Source: Aurantibacter_A sp039941195 | GTDB lineage: Bacteria; Bacteroidota; Bacteroidia; Flavobacteriales; Flavobacteriaceae | DNA length: 64,000 nucleotides | NCBI RefSeq assembly: GCF_039941195.1 | Contig: NZ_JBDVFA010000039.1 | Coordinates: 11,459 to 75,458, forward strand | Direction of reading: 5' to 3' | Part shown: piece by piece, positions 43,948 through 51,985 of the stretch | Layout of the letters: the number at the start of each line of letters is the position of its first letter | Numbering within the stretch: position 1 is the stretch's first letter | The notes under the pieces: model-generated | What the model was told of the DNA's origin: nothing | The model's database searches: none | What the model saw: the letters and a program-made list of their open reading frames with translations, nothing else | Program-made: the position numbers and the translations under genes

Positions 43948-45762
43948 TTAATCCTCATTTTGATTCGCTTCCACAAATTTTCGTTCCAGTTCAGCTTGAA
44001 ATTCTTCCATTACAGGCTTAACCGTACTTTCCGGTAAATCGGAAATTTTAATATACATTAAACCATCAACCGCATTATTAAATAATGGATCCACATTAAA
44101 AGCGATAACTTTCGCATTTTGCTTAATGTATTTCTTTATTAAAACTGGTAAGCGAAGACTACCTGGCTCTACCTCATCAATTAATCTATCAAATTTATTT
44201 AGATCAGCAGCAGTTTCATCAAATACAAAATCCTTATCGGCATCAGTCAACTTAACTTTAAATTCTTTTTTAGGTCGTATATATTGTGCTACATAAGGAT
44301 CCCAATAATTAGATTTCATGAATTCAATCATTAAAGATTTTGAGAAATTTGAGAACTGATTACTTATGCTTACACCGCCAATTAGGTATTTATGTTCTGG
44401 ATGCCTTAGCGTGGTATGAACAATACCTTTCCATAATAAAAATAATGGCATTGGTTTTTGTTGATATTCCTTTACAATATAAGCTCTACCCATTTCAATA
44501 GACTGCTCCATCATTCCAAACAGTTCTGGTTCAAACCTAAAAAGAGCTTGTAGATAAAAACCATCAATGCCATATTTCTTGAAAATCTGAGCTCCTAGGC
44601 CCATTCGATATGCACCAACAAGTGCTTTTTCATTACCATCCCAAAGAAAAAGATGATGATAATAGGCATCAAAATCATCCAAATCACTTGAATTATTTGT
44701 CCCTTCACCTATCGCCCTAAAAGTCACTTCACGTTGCCTACCTATCTCCTTTAATGTAAATGGCATTTCGTTTGCAGGGGCCAAAAAGACTTCATAATTT
44801 TTACTTTGCAAAAGCCTCCTATCTTTTTCACGTAACTTTTCTATCTCCCCCTCTATCACTTCAATTGGGATTGCAGTTGCAATTTTTCGAGGTAATTTAG
44901 GAAGCTTTAAAGATGTTGGAATCTGATCTATTAAACGTTCCTTTTCATAAGCATTTGAAAGTATATACGTCTTTTTACGTAACAAATCGGCGAAATCCTC
45001 CAGCGATTGTTGCTCACTTTGTGTTTGGACACTTATTGGTTGCCCTATTCTAATCTTAATTGGCCGATTGCGCTGTGAGTATACTTCGGACGGTATTTTA
45101 GCGGTTCTAAATATATCGTTCCACTTAGCCATTCGATAAAAAAGCTTACTATTTTTCGCGTGAAAATAAATTGGAACAACAGGAACTTCTGCTTTTCTAA
45201 TCAATTTTAAGGCCGCTTCTTCCCAAGGCCTGTCTACTATTAATTTGCCCTCCTTTTTCGTAGAAACTTCCCCGGCAGGAAATATACCTAACGGATGTCC
45301 ATCTTTTAAATGTTGTAGTGCCTTTTTAAAACCTGCCAAACTACTTCTTACATTTTTTCTATTCTCAAAGGGATTAACCGGAATAATATAGGGCTCTATA
45401 GGAACCATACGCTGTAAAAGGAAATTTGCCATTATTTTATAATCCGATCGCTGACCAAAAAGCAACCTAAATAGCAAAATACCATCTACTGCACCCAGAG
45501 GATGATTCGATATTGTAATATAAGATCCTTTTTTAGGTAAGCGCTTAAAGTCACCTTCAGGAATTTCAAAATCAATTTCGTAATGTTTAAGAATAGCATC
45601 AGCATATTCTGAAGCTTCTAAATGTTTTATGGTATCATAAAAAGAATTAATGCTCGATATTCTCGTAACTTTCATAAGCAACCAACTTATAAAAGTACCA
45701 ACAAACCCGTACTTATCGAGATTAACAGCCTTGGCCACTTCTTTTGCGGTCACTAAACCCAT
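43948..45762 (-). CDS. olsF: OlsF-type bifunctional ornithine-lipid acyltransferase
   Basis: 604 residues, a fusion. The N-terminal half (about 60-270) is a PlsC-like acyltransferase with NHPLGAVDG and FPAGEVSTKKEG, fit for the second, O-acylation step. The C-terminal half (about 310-530) is a GNAT/OlsB (hemolysin-like) domain with VFLAPANEMPFTLKEI and LVGAYRMG, fit for the first, N-acylation of ornithine. This length and order match OlsF, first defined in Serratia with homologs in Flavobacterium. Ornithine lipids are phosphorus-free membrane lipids, useful in phosphate-poor seawater. Glycine or other amino-acid lipids are possible alternatives. Confidence 0.78.
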   Translation of the reverse strand: MGLVTAKEVAKAVNLDKYGFVGTFISWLLMKVTRISSINSFYDTIKHLEASEYADAILKHYEIDFEIPEGDFKRLPKKGSYITISNHPLGAVDGILLFRLLFGQRSDYKIMANFLLQRMVPIEPYIIPVNPFENRKNVRSSLAGFKKALQHLKDGHPLGIFPAGEVSTKKEGKLIVDRPWEEAALKLIRKAEVPVVPIYFHAKNSKLFYRMAKWNDIFRTAKIPSEVYSQRNRPIKIRIGQPISVQTQSEQQSLEDFADLLRKKTYILSNAYEKERLIDQIPTSLKLPKLPRKIATAIPIEVIEGEIEKLREKDRRLLQSKNYEVFLAPANEMPFTLKEIGRQREVTFRAIGEGTNNSSDLDDFDAYYHHLFLWDGNEKALVGAYRMGLGAQIFKKYGIDGFYLQALFRFEPELFGMMEQSIEMGRAYIVKEYQQKPMPLFLLWKGIVHTTLRHPEHKYLIGGVSISNQFSNFSKSLMIEFMKSNYWDPYVAQYIRPKKEFKVKLTDADKDFVFDETAADLNKFDRLIDEVEPGSLRLPVLIKKYIKQNAKVIAFNVDPLFNNAVDGLMYIKISDLPESTVKPVMEEFQAELERKFVEANQNED

Positions 45763-45851
45763 ATTACTTGTAAGTTTTAGGTAATAGTAAATATAGGTAA
45801 ATCAAAAGATTAGTCCTTCACTTTAACAAATAGATTATATCAATAATATAT

Positions 45852-47102
45852 CTATTTCACCACCAACTGTACTGTTTCCGTACCGCGTTGCTCCAACAAC
45901 ACTTGATGACCATTTTGAAGTGAATCTATTGCCTCATCTGTGAAATGACGAATCGTAAAAAGAGATACACTTTCGTAATACACTACTTTGAATCTCCCTT
46001 TTAATAAAGGCAATAATTCGTTTAATCGACCAAATCTATTATCCACACAAACAGAAAAACTAATAGCAGAATTTTGTATTAAATCTACTTTCATTTTATA
46101 CTCATGAAACAATTTAAAAAGCTCACTAATACTGTCTTCAACAATAAAAGAAAAATCTAATGATGATAGTTTCATTAAAACCTGATCTTTTTTAACAATA
46201 AAACAAGGAACTTTTGGCTCTATACCTATTCCTTTTCCAACAGTAGTGCCTGGGTTCTTTGGATTCATAAACGATTTCACATGCAACGGAATTTCCTTTT
46301 GCTGAAGTGGTTGTAACGTTTTTGGGTGTATTACCGACGCTCCATAGAATGCTAATTCTATAGCCTCGCGATATGATATTTTATTCAGTAATTGTGTCTC
46401 ATCAAAATATCGAGGATCAGCGTTTAATACTCCAGGAACATCCTTCCAAATAGTAACGGAATTAGCATTTAAACAATAGGCTAATATAGCAGCAGAATAA
46501 TCGGAACCTTCTCGCCCTAAAGTTGTAGTAAAGTTATTATCATCACTTCCTAAAAACCCTTGGGTTATGTTCAATTTCGTTTGATCAATACCAGCAGTAA
46601 CCTTTTGCTGCGTCTTCTCCCAATTTACCGATACATCTCGATAACTATTATCCGTCTTGATAAAATCTCTTACATCGAGCCAATTATTTTGAATTCCAAT
46701 TTCTTCTAAATAAGCACTAATTATAGTAGTAGAAATTAACTCTCCATAACCAACAATTTGATCATAAACAAAATTGTATTTAGGCGATTTATTCCAAGCA
46801 ATAAAACCTAATACCTCATCAAAAAGTCCCTTAACTTTTTCAAAAATTGGGTGCTTAGCATTTTCAAATAGTTCAATTAAAATAGCATTATGATAATCAA
46901 TTGATTCTTGTATATTGTTTTTTATGAGTGCTTTATCTTCAAAATAAGCATTTACAATTGCCTCCATGGCATTGGTCGTTTTTCCCATAGCCGAAACAAC
47001 CAGTAATGTATTTTCATGGCCAGTTTCTTTTAAAACACTTACCAAATTTTTTACTGCATTTGCATCTTTTACTGATGCGCCACCAAATTTAAAAACCCTC
47101 AT
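45852..47102 (-). CDS. lysC: Aspartate kinase
   Basis: 416 residues, monofunctional. It phosphorylates aspartate, the first step to Lys, Met, Thr and diaminopimelate. It begins MRVFKFGGASVKDA (Ala in place of the common Thr of KFGGTS), has the substrate motif TTLGREGSDYSA, and ends with an ACT-type regulatory region (about 300-416) that looks shorter and more diverged than usual. No homoserine dehydrogenase is fused. The gene lies 24 nt from a GNAT gene upstream, so the two may be co-transcribed. Feedback ligand unknown. Confidence 0.92.
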   Translation of the reverse strand: MRVFKFGGASVKDANAVKNLVSVLKETGHENTLLVVSAMGKTTNAMEAIVNAYFEDKALIKNNIQESIDYHNAILIELFENAKHPIFEKVKGLFDEVLGFIAWNKSPKYNFVYDQIVGYGELISTTIISAYLEEIGIQNNWLDVRDFIKTDNSYRDVSVNWEKTQQKVTAGIDQTKLNITQGFLGSDDNNFTTTLGREGSDYSAAILAYCLNANSVTIWKDVPGVLNADPRYFDETQLLNKISYREAIELAFYGASVIHPKTLQPLQQKEIPLHVKSFMNPKNPGTTVGKGIGIEPKVPCFIVKKDQVLMKLSSLDFSFIVEDSISELFKLFHEYKMKVDLIQNSAISFSVCVDNRFGRLNELLPLLKGRFKVVYYESVSLFTIRHFTDEAIDSLQNGHQVLLEQRGTETVQLVVK

Positions 47103-47125
47103 TGTGATTTCTTTATTGTAATCGT

Positions 47126-47608
47126 TTATATATTATTCAAGTAATTTTCCATACCAGCTTCATCGAGCTGAACAACATCCCAGTCGCGAAGCACTCTTGC
47201 TCCTTTTTTTTCATAAAACTTAACTGCTGGGGTATTCCAATCAATAACTTCCCAATTAATACGCTTTACTCCTAACTCTTTTCCATACTTAACCACTTCA
47301 TTTAGCAATGCAGTTCCTAAGCCACTACCGCGCATCTTTTCAGCTACAATTAAATCTTCTAAATGGATTATAGGTCCTTTCCAGGTTGAGTACCGCGGAA
47401 AAGTCAAGGCAATACCTACTACAGCTCCATCAAGTTCACCAACAAAACAATGAAATAACTTTTCATTTCCAAAGCCATCTCTTTTTAAGTCTTCTACAGT
47501 TACTTCTACTGCATCGCCTTCTTTTTCAAAAATTGCCAATTCCTGTATTAACGCTAAAATTTGTGCACAATCTCCCTCTTGTGCTGGCCTTATTTTATAG
47601 TTCATCAT
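47126..47608 (-). CDS. GNAT acetyltransferase (spermidine/diamine acetyltransferase-like)
   Basis: 160 residues. IRPAQEGDCAQILALIQELA at the N-terminus, GKGPIIHL-type substrate strand (WKGPIIHLEDL) and acetyl-CoA loop RGSGLGTALL fit the SSAT-like group, which acetylates polyamines, thialysine or similar amines. The C-terminal KFYEKKGARVL motif is standard GNAT. The first two codons are both Met; either may be used. It is on the same strand as lysC, whose start is 24 nt after this stop. Substrate not certain. Confidence 0.88.
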   Translation of the reverse strand: MMNYKIRPAQEGDCAQILALIQELAIFEKEGDAVEVTVEDLKRDGFGNEKLFHCFVGELDGAVVGIALTFPRYSTWKGPIIHLEDLIVAEKMRGSGLGTALLNEVVKYGKELGVKRINWEVIDWNTPAVKFYEKKGARVLRDWDVVQLDEAGMENYLNNI

Positions 47609-47720
47609 TGTTATAAATAAAACACAAAGTTATAAATCTAAATAATCAAAATAAAATCATTATTACTGAGTTTAACAAAATAAGCGATATTTGTAAAAAA
47701 CGAACAAAGTGTAAGATATT

Positions 47721-48728
47721 ATGGTCAAAAGAAACCAAACATTAGGTGAATTTATTATTGAAAACCAAGACTCTTTTCAATACTCATCTGGAGAATTATC
47801 AAAACTTATTAATGCCATTCGATTAGCAGCCAAAGTTGTCAACCACGAAGTTAATAAGGCCGGATTGGTGGATATTTTAGGGAAAGCTGGTGACACAAAC
47901 ATACAAGGTGAAGACCAACAAAAACTAGATGTTTTCGCCAACGAAAAATTCATAAACACACTTACAAATCGTGAAATTGTTTGTGGTATTGCTTCTGAAG
48001 AAGAGGATGATTTTATCACTATTAACAGTAATGATGAAAATCATCAAAATAAATATGTCGTACTAATAGACCCATTAGATGGCTCATCGAATGTTGATGT
48101 TAATGTTTCTGTAGGTACTATTTTTTCAATTTATAGAAGAATTACACCGGTTGGCACGCCCGTTACACTGGCCGATTTTTTGCAACCCGGAAAAGAACAA
48201 GTTGCAGCAGGTTATATTGTGTATGGAACTTCCACCATGCTTGTCTACACCACTGGTGATGGCGTAAATGGATTTACATTAAATCCTGCGATTGGGACAT
48301 TTTATTTATCACATCCGAATATGCAATTTCCTGAAACTGGTCAAATTTACTCTGTAAACGAAGGAAATTATATTCATTTTCATCAGGGTGTAAAAGACTA
48401 TATTAAGTACTGTCAGCAAGAAGAGGGAGACCGACCTTACACCTCGCGTTATATTGGTTCATTAGTTTCCGACTTTCACAGAAACATGATTAAAGGTGGT
48501 ATTTACATGTACCCTAAAAGTAGTGTATCGCAAAGTGGAAAATTGCGTCTTTTATATGAATGCAACCCTATGGCCTTTCTAGCAGAACAAGCCAATGGAC
48601 TGGCTATTGGAGGTAAAAGCAGAATTATGGATATTGAACCTACTGAATTACACCAAAGGGTTCCCTTTTTCTGCGGAAGCAGGAAAATGGTTGAAAAACT
48701 ACAAGAATTCTTAGATAAATATCATTGA
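47721..48728 (+). CDS. fbp: Class I fructose-1,6-bisphosphatase
   Basis: 335 residues, normal for class I. It hydrolyses fructose 1,6-bisphosphate to fructose 6-phosphate in gluconeogenesis. The metal-binding CGIASEEEDD and DPLDGSSNVDVNVSVGTIF motifs and the C-terminal KLRLLYECNPMAFLAEQA are intact. It is divergent from the GNAT-lysC pair and closed by its own terminator. No regulation is visible. Confidence 0.97.
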   Translation: MVKRNQTLGEFIIENQDSFQYSSGELSKLINAIRLAAKVVNHEVNKAGLVDILGKAGDTNIQGEDQQKLDVFANEKFINTLTNREIVCGIASEEEDDFITINSNDENHQNKYVVLIDPLDGSSNVDVNVSVGTIFSIYRRITPVGTPVTLADFLQPGKEQVAAGYIVYGTSTMLVYTTGDGVNGFTLNPAIGTFYLSHPNMQFPETGQIYSVNEGNYIHFHQGVKDYIKYCQQEEGDRPYTSRYIGSLVSDFHRNMIKGGIYMYPKSSVSQSGKLRLLYECNPMAFLAEQANGLAIGGKSRIMDIEPTELHQRVPFFCGSRKMVEKLQEFLDKYH

Positions 48729-48747
48729 TGATTTTAAATAATCGCAT

Positions 48748-48776
48748 AAAAAAAGAGGCAAATGCCTCCTTTTTTT
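48748..48776. terminator. Bidirectional terminator between fbp and the TerB gene
   Basis: A short strong stem AGAGGCA-AA-TGCCTC with A-rich sequence before and a T run after, so it can act on both strands. Confidence 0.8.
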
Positions 48777-48796
48777 ATCAAATATTATTCGAACTA

Positions 48797-49228
48797 TTAT
48801 CGGTTCATATTCTTTATTTCATCAATAAAATTATCCTCATCAACACCAGCACTAACTAATTTTAGGGCCTTATCTACTACATATGATACATTTATAGGAT
48901 TAAAACCCAAACCAACTCCCATGCGCTCTAACATTGACACTTGCTTTTCACCGAGTTCATGGTCTGCATATACCATACGTGTTAAATCAAATAATCTTTC
49001 CAGTCTACGGTCATAGCTGGTAGGTGGATTAATTGGATGCGAAGCATAATCTTTCAATATTTTAGCATAATCATCTTCCGACACATCTAGCTTACGAGCT
49101 AAGCGATCTAAAAAGGCACGCTCATCCTCGGTAATTACACCATCACTCATGGCTACTCGTACTATTGCTGCAAAATGATCTTGATTTCTTTTTCTAAAAC
49201 CACTATCAAACAAATCTGAAATTGACAT
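48797..49228 (-). CDS. TerB family tellurite-resistance-like protein
   Basis: 143 residues. It contains the full TerB motif VRVAMSDGVITEDERAFLD and a second acidic turn (MVYADHELGEKQ), the two metal-associated loops of the fold. It starts MSISDLFDSGFRKRNQDHFAA and has no signal or membrane segment, so it is cytosolic. In other bacteria TerB binds Ca and works with TerC/TerD at the membrane, but none of those genes is here. It is the clearest TerB of the three in the window. Confidence 0.87.
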   Translation of the reverse strand: MSISDLFDSGFRKRNQDHFAAIVRVAMSDGVITEDERAFLDRLARKLDVSEDDYAKILKDYASHPINPPTSYDRRLERLFDLTRMVYADHELGEKQVSMLERMGVGLGFNPINVSYVVDKALKLVSAGVDEDNFIDEIKNMNR

Positions 49229-49327
49229 GTATTCTATTTTTATGGAAGCAAATATAAATTTTTTGAAGGTCTTATTTTCTGTATCGCTAATTTATTTTTA
49301 GAGTGTATTTTGTAACTTACGATAGCT

Positions 49328-50353
49328 ATGAACAAACCACTTTTAGAATTTACTGCTAAAGGTATTTACTGCGATGCGGCTAAAATCTACCTAGACCCAT
49401 GGAAACCTGTTGACAAAGCAATTATTTCTCACGGTCATGCAGACCATAGTCGATGGGGTCATAAAAAATATATTACACATCATAAGAATGTTCCAATAAT
49501 TAGACATCGGTTAGGTGAAATAATTGTCACTGGAAAAGAATGGGAAGAAACCTTTAGCATTAATAATGTTAAATTTAGTCTACATCCTGCCGGACATATT
49601 ATTGGCTCTTCGCAAATTCGTGTAGAACACAAAGGAGAAGTTTGGGTTTTTACTGGAGATTATAAAGATGAAGATGATGGTATTTCAACACCCTTTCAAC
49701 CCATAAAATGCAATACATTTATTACTGAATGCACTTTTGGATTACCAGCTTTTACCTGGACTCCACAAAAAACAGTCTTTGAAGATATTAATCAATGGTG
49801 GCACGAAAATAGACAAGAAGGTAAAACTTCTATTCTTTTCGGCTATTCTCTGGGAAAAGCACAACGACTTTTAAAATATTTGAATACCGATATTGGTAAA
49901 ATATATACCCATGGGGCCATAGAAAATATGACTGAGGTACTACGCCCAATTGTAGACTTTCCTAAAACTACCTTAATAACAAAAGAAACAAAAAAAGAAG
50001 ATTTATCAGGAAACATAGTTTTAGCGCCACCTACTGCCCATGGCAGTACTTGGATACGTAAAATGGTACCTTATGTTACAGCTTCGGCAAGTGGTTGGAT
50101 GACTTTTCGGGGAGCAAGAAGAAGACGAGCCATAGACAAGGGCTTCGTTCTTAGTGACCATTGTGATTGGCACGGTCTATTAAAAAGCATAAATGCTACT
50201 GGTGCTGAAAAAATTATATGTACCCATGGTTATACAGAAATTTTCTCCCGTTATTTAAGAGAACAAGGTTTTGACGCACGCACCGAGGAAACACAATATG
50301 AAGGTGAACCATTGGAAGCAAACACCACAGCTAAGGAGGAAGCTGATTTATGA
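49328..50353 (+). CDS. Ligase-associated DNA exonuclease (metallo-beta-lactamase fold)
   Basis: 341 residues of the beta-CASP/metallo-beta-lactamase class. The metal-binding HGHADHSRWG motif, HPAGHIIGSSQ, FTGDYKDEDDG and the late SDHCDWHG are all present. It is the first gene of the four-gene ligase-associated repair operon (exonuclease, ligase, DEXH helicase, PdeM phosphoesterase) and likely trims DNA ends before ligation. Its 3' end overlaps the ligase gene by 4 nt (ATGA). Confidence 0.93.
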   Translation: MNKPLLEFTAKGIYCDAAKIYLDPWKPVDKAIISHGHADHSRWGHKKYITHHKNVPIIRHRLGEIIVTGKEWEETFSINNVKFSLHPAGHIIGSSQIRVEHKGEVWVFTGDYKDEDDGISTPFQPIKCNTFITECTFGLPAFTWTPQKTVFEDINQWWHENRQEGKTSILFGYSLGKAQRLLKYLNTDIGKIYTHGAIENMTEVLRPIVDFPKTTLITKETKKEDLSGNIVLAPPTAHGSTWIRKMVPYVTASASGWMTFRGARRRRAIDKGFVLSDHCDWHGLLKSINATGAEKIICTHGYTEIFSRYLREQGFDARTEETQYEGEPLEANTTAKEEADL

Positions 50354-51975
50354 AGAATTTTGCACAACTCATAAAGACGCTTGATAGCACAAACAAAACC
50401 AACCTAAAAGTGCAGGCTTTAGCTGAGTACTTTACAGTAGCTAGCGATAAAGATAAAGTTTGGACAATTGCCATTCTCTCTCATAGACGGCCACCAAGAC
50501 CAGTTAACACCACATTAATTAGAAAATGGGCCTCAGAGTTAGCCAATATTCCTTTATGGCTTTTTGAGGAAAGCTATCATATAGTTGGAGATTTAGCTGA
50601 AACCATTGCGTTAATTGTACCCTCAAGAAAATCATCAACAGCTAAATCATTAACACGATATATTGAAGAAATGATTAGCCTAAAATCAAAATCTGATAAA
50701 GAAAAACAAAATTATCTTATTGAAAACTGGAAAAACTTAAACTATTATGAGCGCTTTGTTTTTACAAAACTGATGACAGGTGGCTTTCGTATAGGAGTCA
50801 GTCAAAAATTAATGACTCGTGCTTTATCTAAGGCGACAAAAATAGATGAAGATATACTGGCTTATAAGCTCATGGGTAATTGGGACCCAAATAAAATCTC
50901 TTTTCAAGAATTGGTGCTAGAAGAAAACGAAAGCGACTATTTATCCAAACCCTACCCATTCTATTTGGCATATGCTGTAGAAGATAGAATAAATAATCTA
51001 GGAAATATTAATGAATGGTCGGCTGAGCATAAATGGGATGGCATACGATCTCAAACAATAATTCGTAAGAACCAGCTGTTTATTTGGAGCCGTGGTGAAG
51101 AATTAGTGACTGACAAATATCCTGAATTCAATAAATTATTAGAGCTTATTCCCAATGGTACTGTGATTGATGGAGAAATTCTTCCATATCCAAACAACAA
51201 AATTGGAACATTTAACGATCTTCAATCCCGTATTGGAAGAAAAAAAGTATCAAAGGCATTATTAGAAAAAGTGCCTGTTATTTTAAAAGCCTACGATTTG
51301 CTAGAATGGAAGAATAAGGATATTCGCAACAAACCCTTTGAATATCGCCGAAAATTATTAGAAAAATTATTTAAAAATGTAATCCAACATAAAGCCTCAA
51401 AAGAAGACAAAGGCACTGTACCAATACAAATTTCAAAAACCATGCACTTTAAGTCGTGGGAAGAAGCTGTGGCAGAACGAGAAAACTCAAGAAATGTTCA
51501 TAGCGAAGGATTAATGTTGAAACGAAAAGATTCTCCCTACTTAGTTGGCCGAAAAAAAGGAGACTGGTGGAAATGGAAAGTCGACCCTTTAACTATTGAT
51601 GCCGTTTTAACATATGCCATGAGAGGGCACGGACGTAGAACTAATCTTTTTACAGATTACACTTTTGCTCTATGGCGCGAAAATGATAATGGAGAAAAAG
51701 AACTCGTAACTTTTGCCAAAGCTTATTCAGGATTGACTGATGCAGAATTTAGAAAAGTAGATTCTTGGATTAAAAAAAATACGTTAGAACGATTTGGACC
51801 TGTGCGTTCAGTTACACCAGAACTCGTATTTGAAATTGCCTTTGAAGGAATTGCACTTTCTAAACGACATAAAAGTGGTATTGCAACTCGCTTTCCTAGA
51901 ATTTTGAGATGGCGAAAGGATAAAACCATTCATGAAGCAAATCATATTAACGACTTAAAAGAAATGATACCTTAA
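50350..51975 (+). CDS. ATP-dependent DNA ligase of the ligase-associated operon
   Basis: 541 residues. The nucleotidyltransferase motif I is EHKWDGIRS with the adenylated Lys228; motif III/IV (VIDGEILPY) and motif V (LMLKRKDSPY, WWKWKVDP) follow, ending in an OB-fold domain (about 415-541). An N-terminal helical DNA-binding domain (1-200) precedes, like the archaeal/LigB-type ligases. It seals nicks in DNA using ATP, beside the cell's NAD-dependent LigA. It overlaps the exonuclease gene by 4 nt. Confidence 0.94.
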   Translation: MKNFAQLIKTLDSTNKTNLKVQALAEYFTVASDKDKVWTIAILSHRRPPRPVNTTLIRKWASELANIPLWLFEESYHIVGDLAETIALIVPSRKSSTAKSLTRYIEEMISLKSKSDKEKQNYLIENWKNLNYYERFVFTKLMTGGFRIGVSQKLMTRALSKATKIDEDILAYKLMGNWDPNKISFQELVLEENESDYLSKPYPFYLAYAVEDRINNLGNINEWSAEHKWDGIRSQTIIRKNQLFIWSRGEELVTDKYPEFNKLLELIPNGTVIDGEILPYPNNKIGTFNDLQSRIGRKKVSKALLEKVPVILKAYDLLEWKNKDIRNKPFEYRRKLLEKLFKNVIQHKASKEDKGTVPIQISKTMHFKSWEEAVAERENSRNVHSEGLMLKRKDSPYLVGRKKGDWWKWKVDPLTIDAVLTYAMRGHGRRTNLFTDYTFALWRENDNGEKELVTFAKAYSGLTDAEFRKVDSWIKKNTLERFGPVRSVTPELVFEIAFEGIALSKRHKSGIATRFPRILRWRKDKTIHEANHINDLKEMIP

Positions 51976-51985
51976 CATGTAAATT

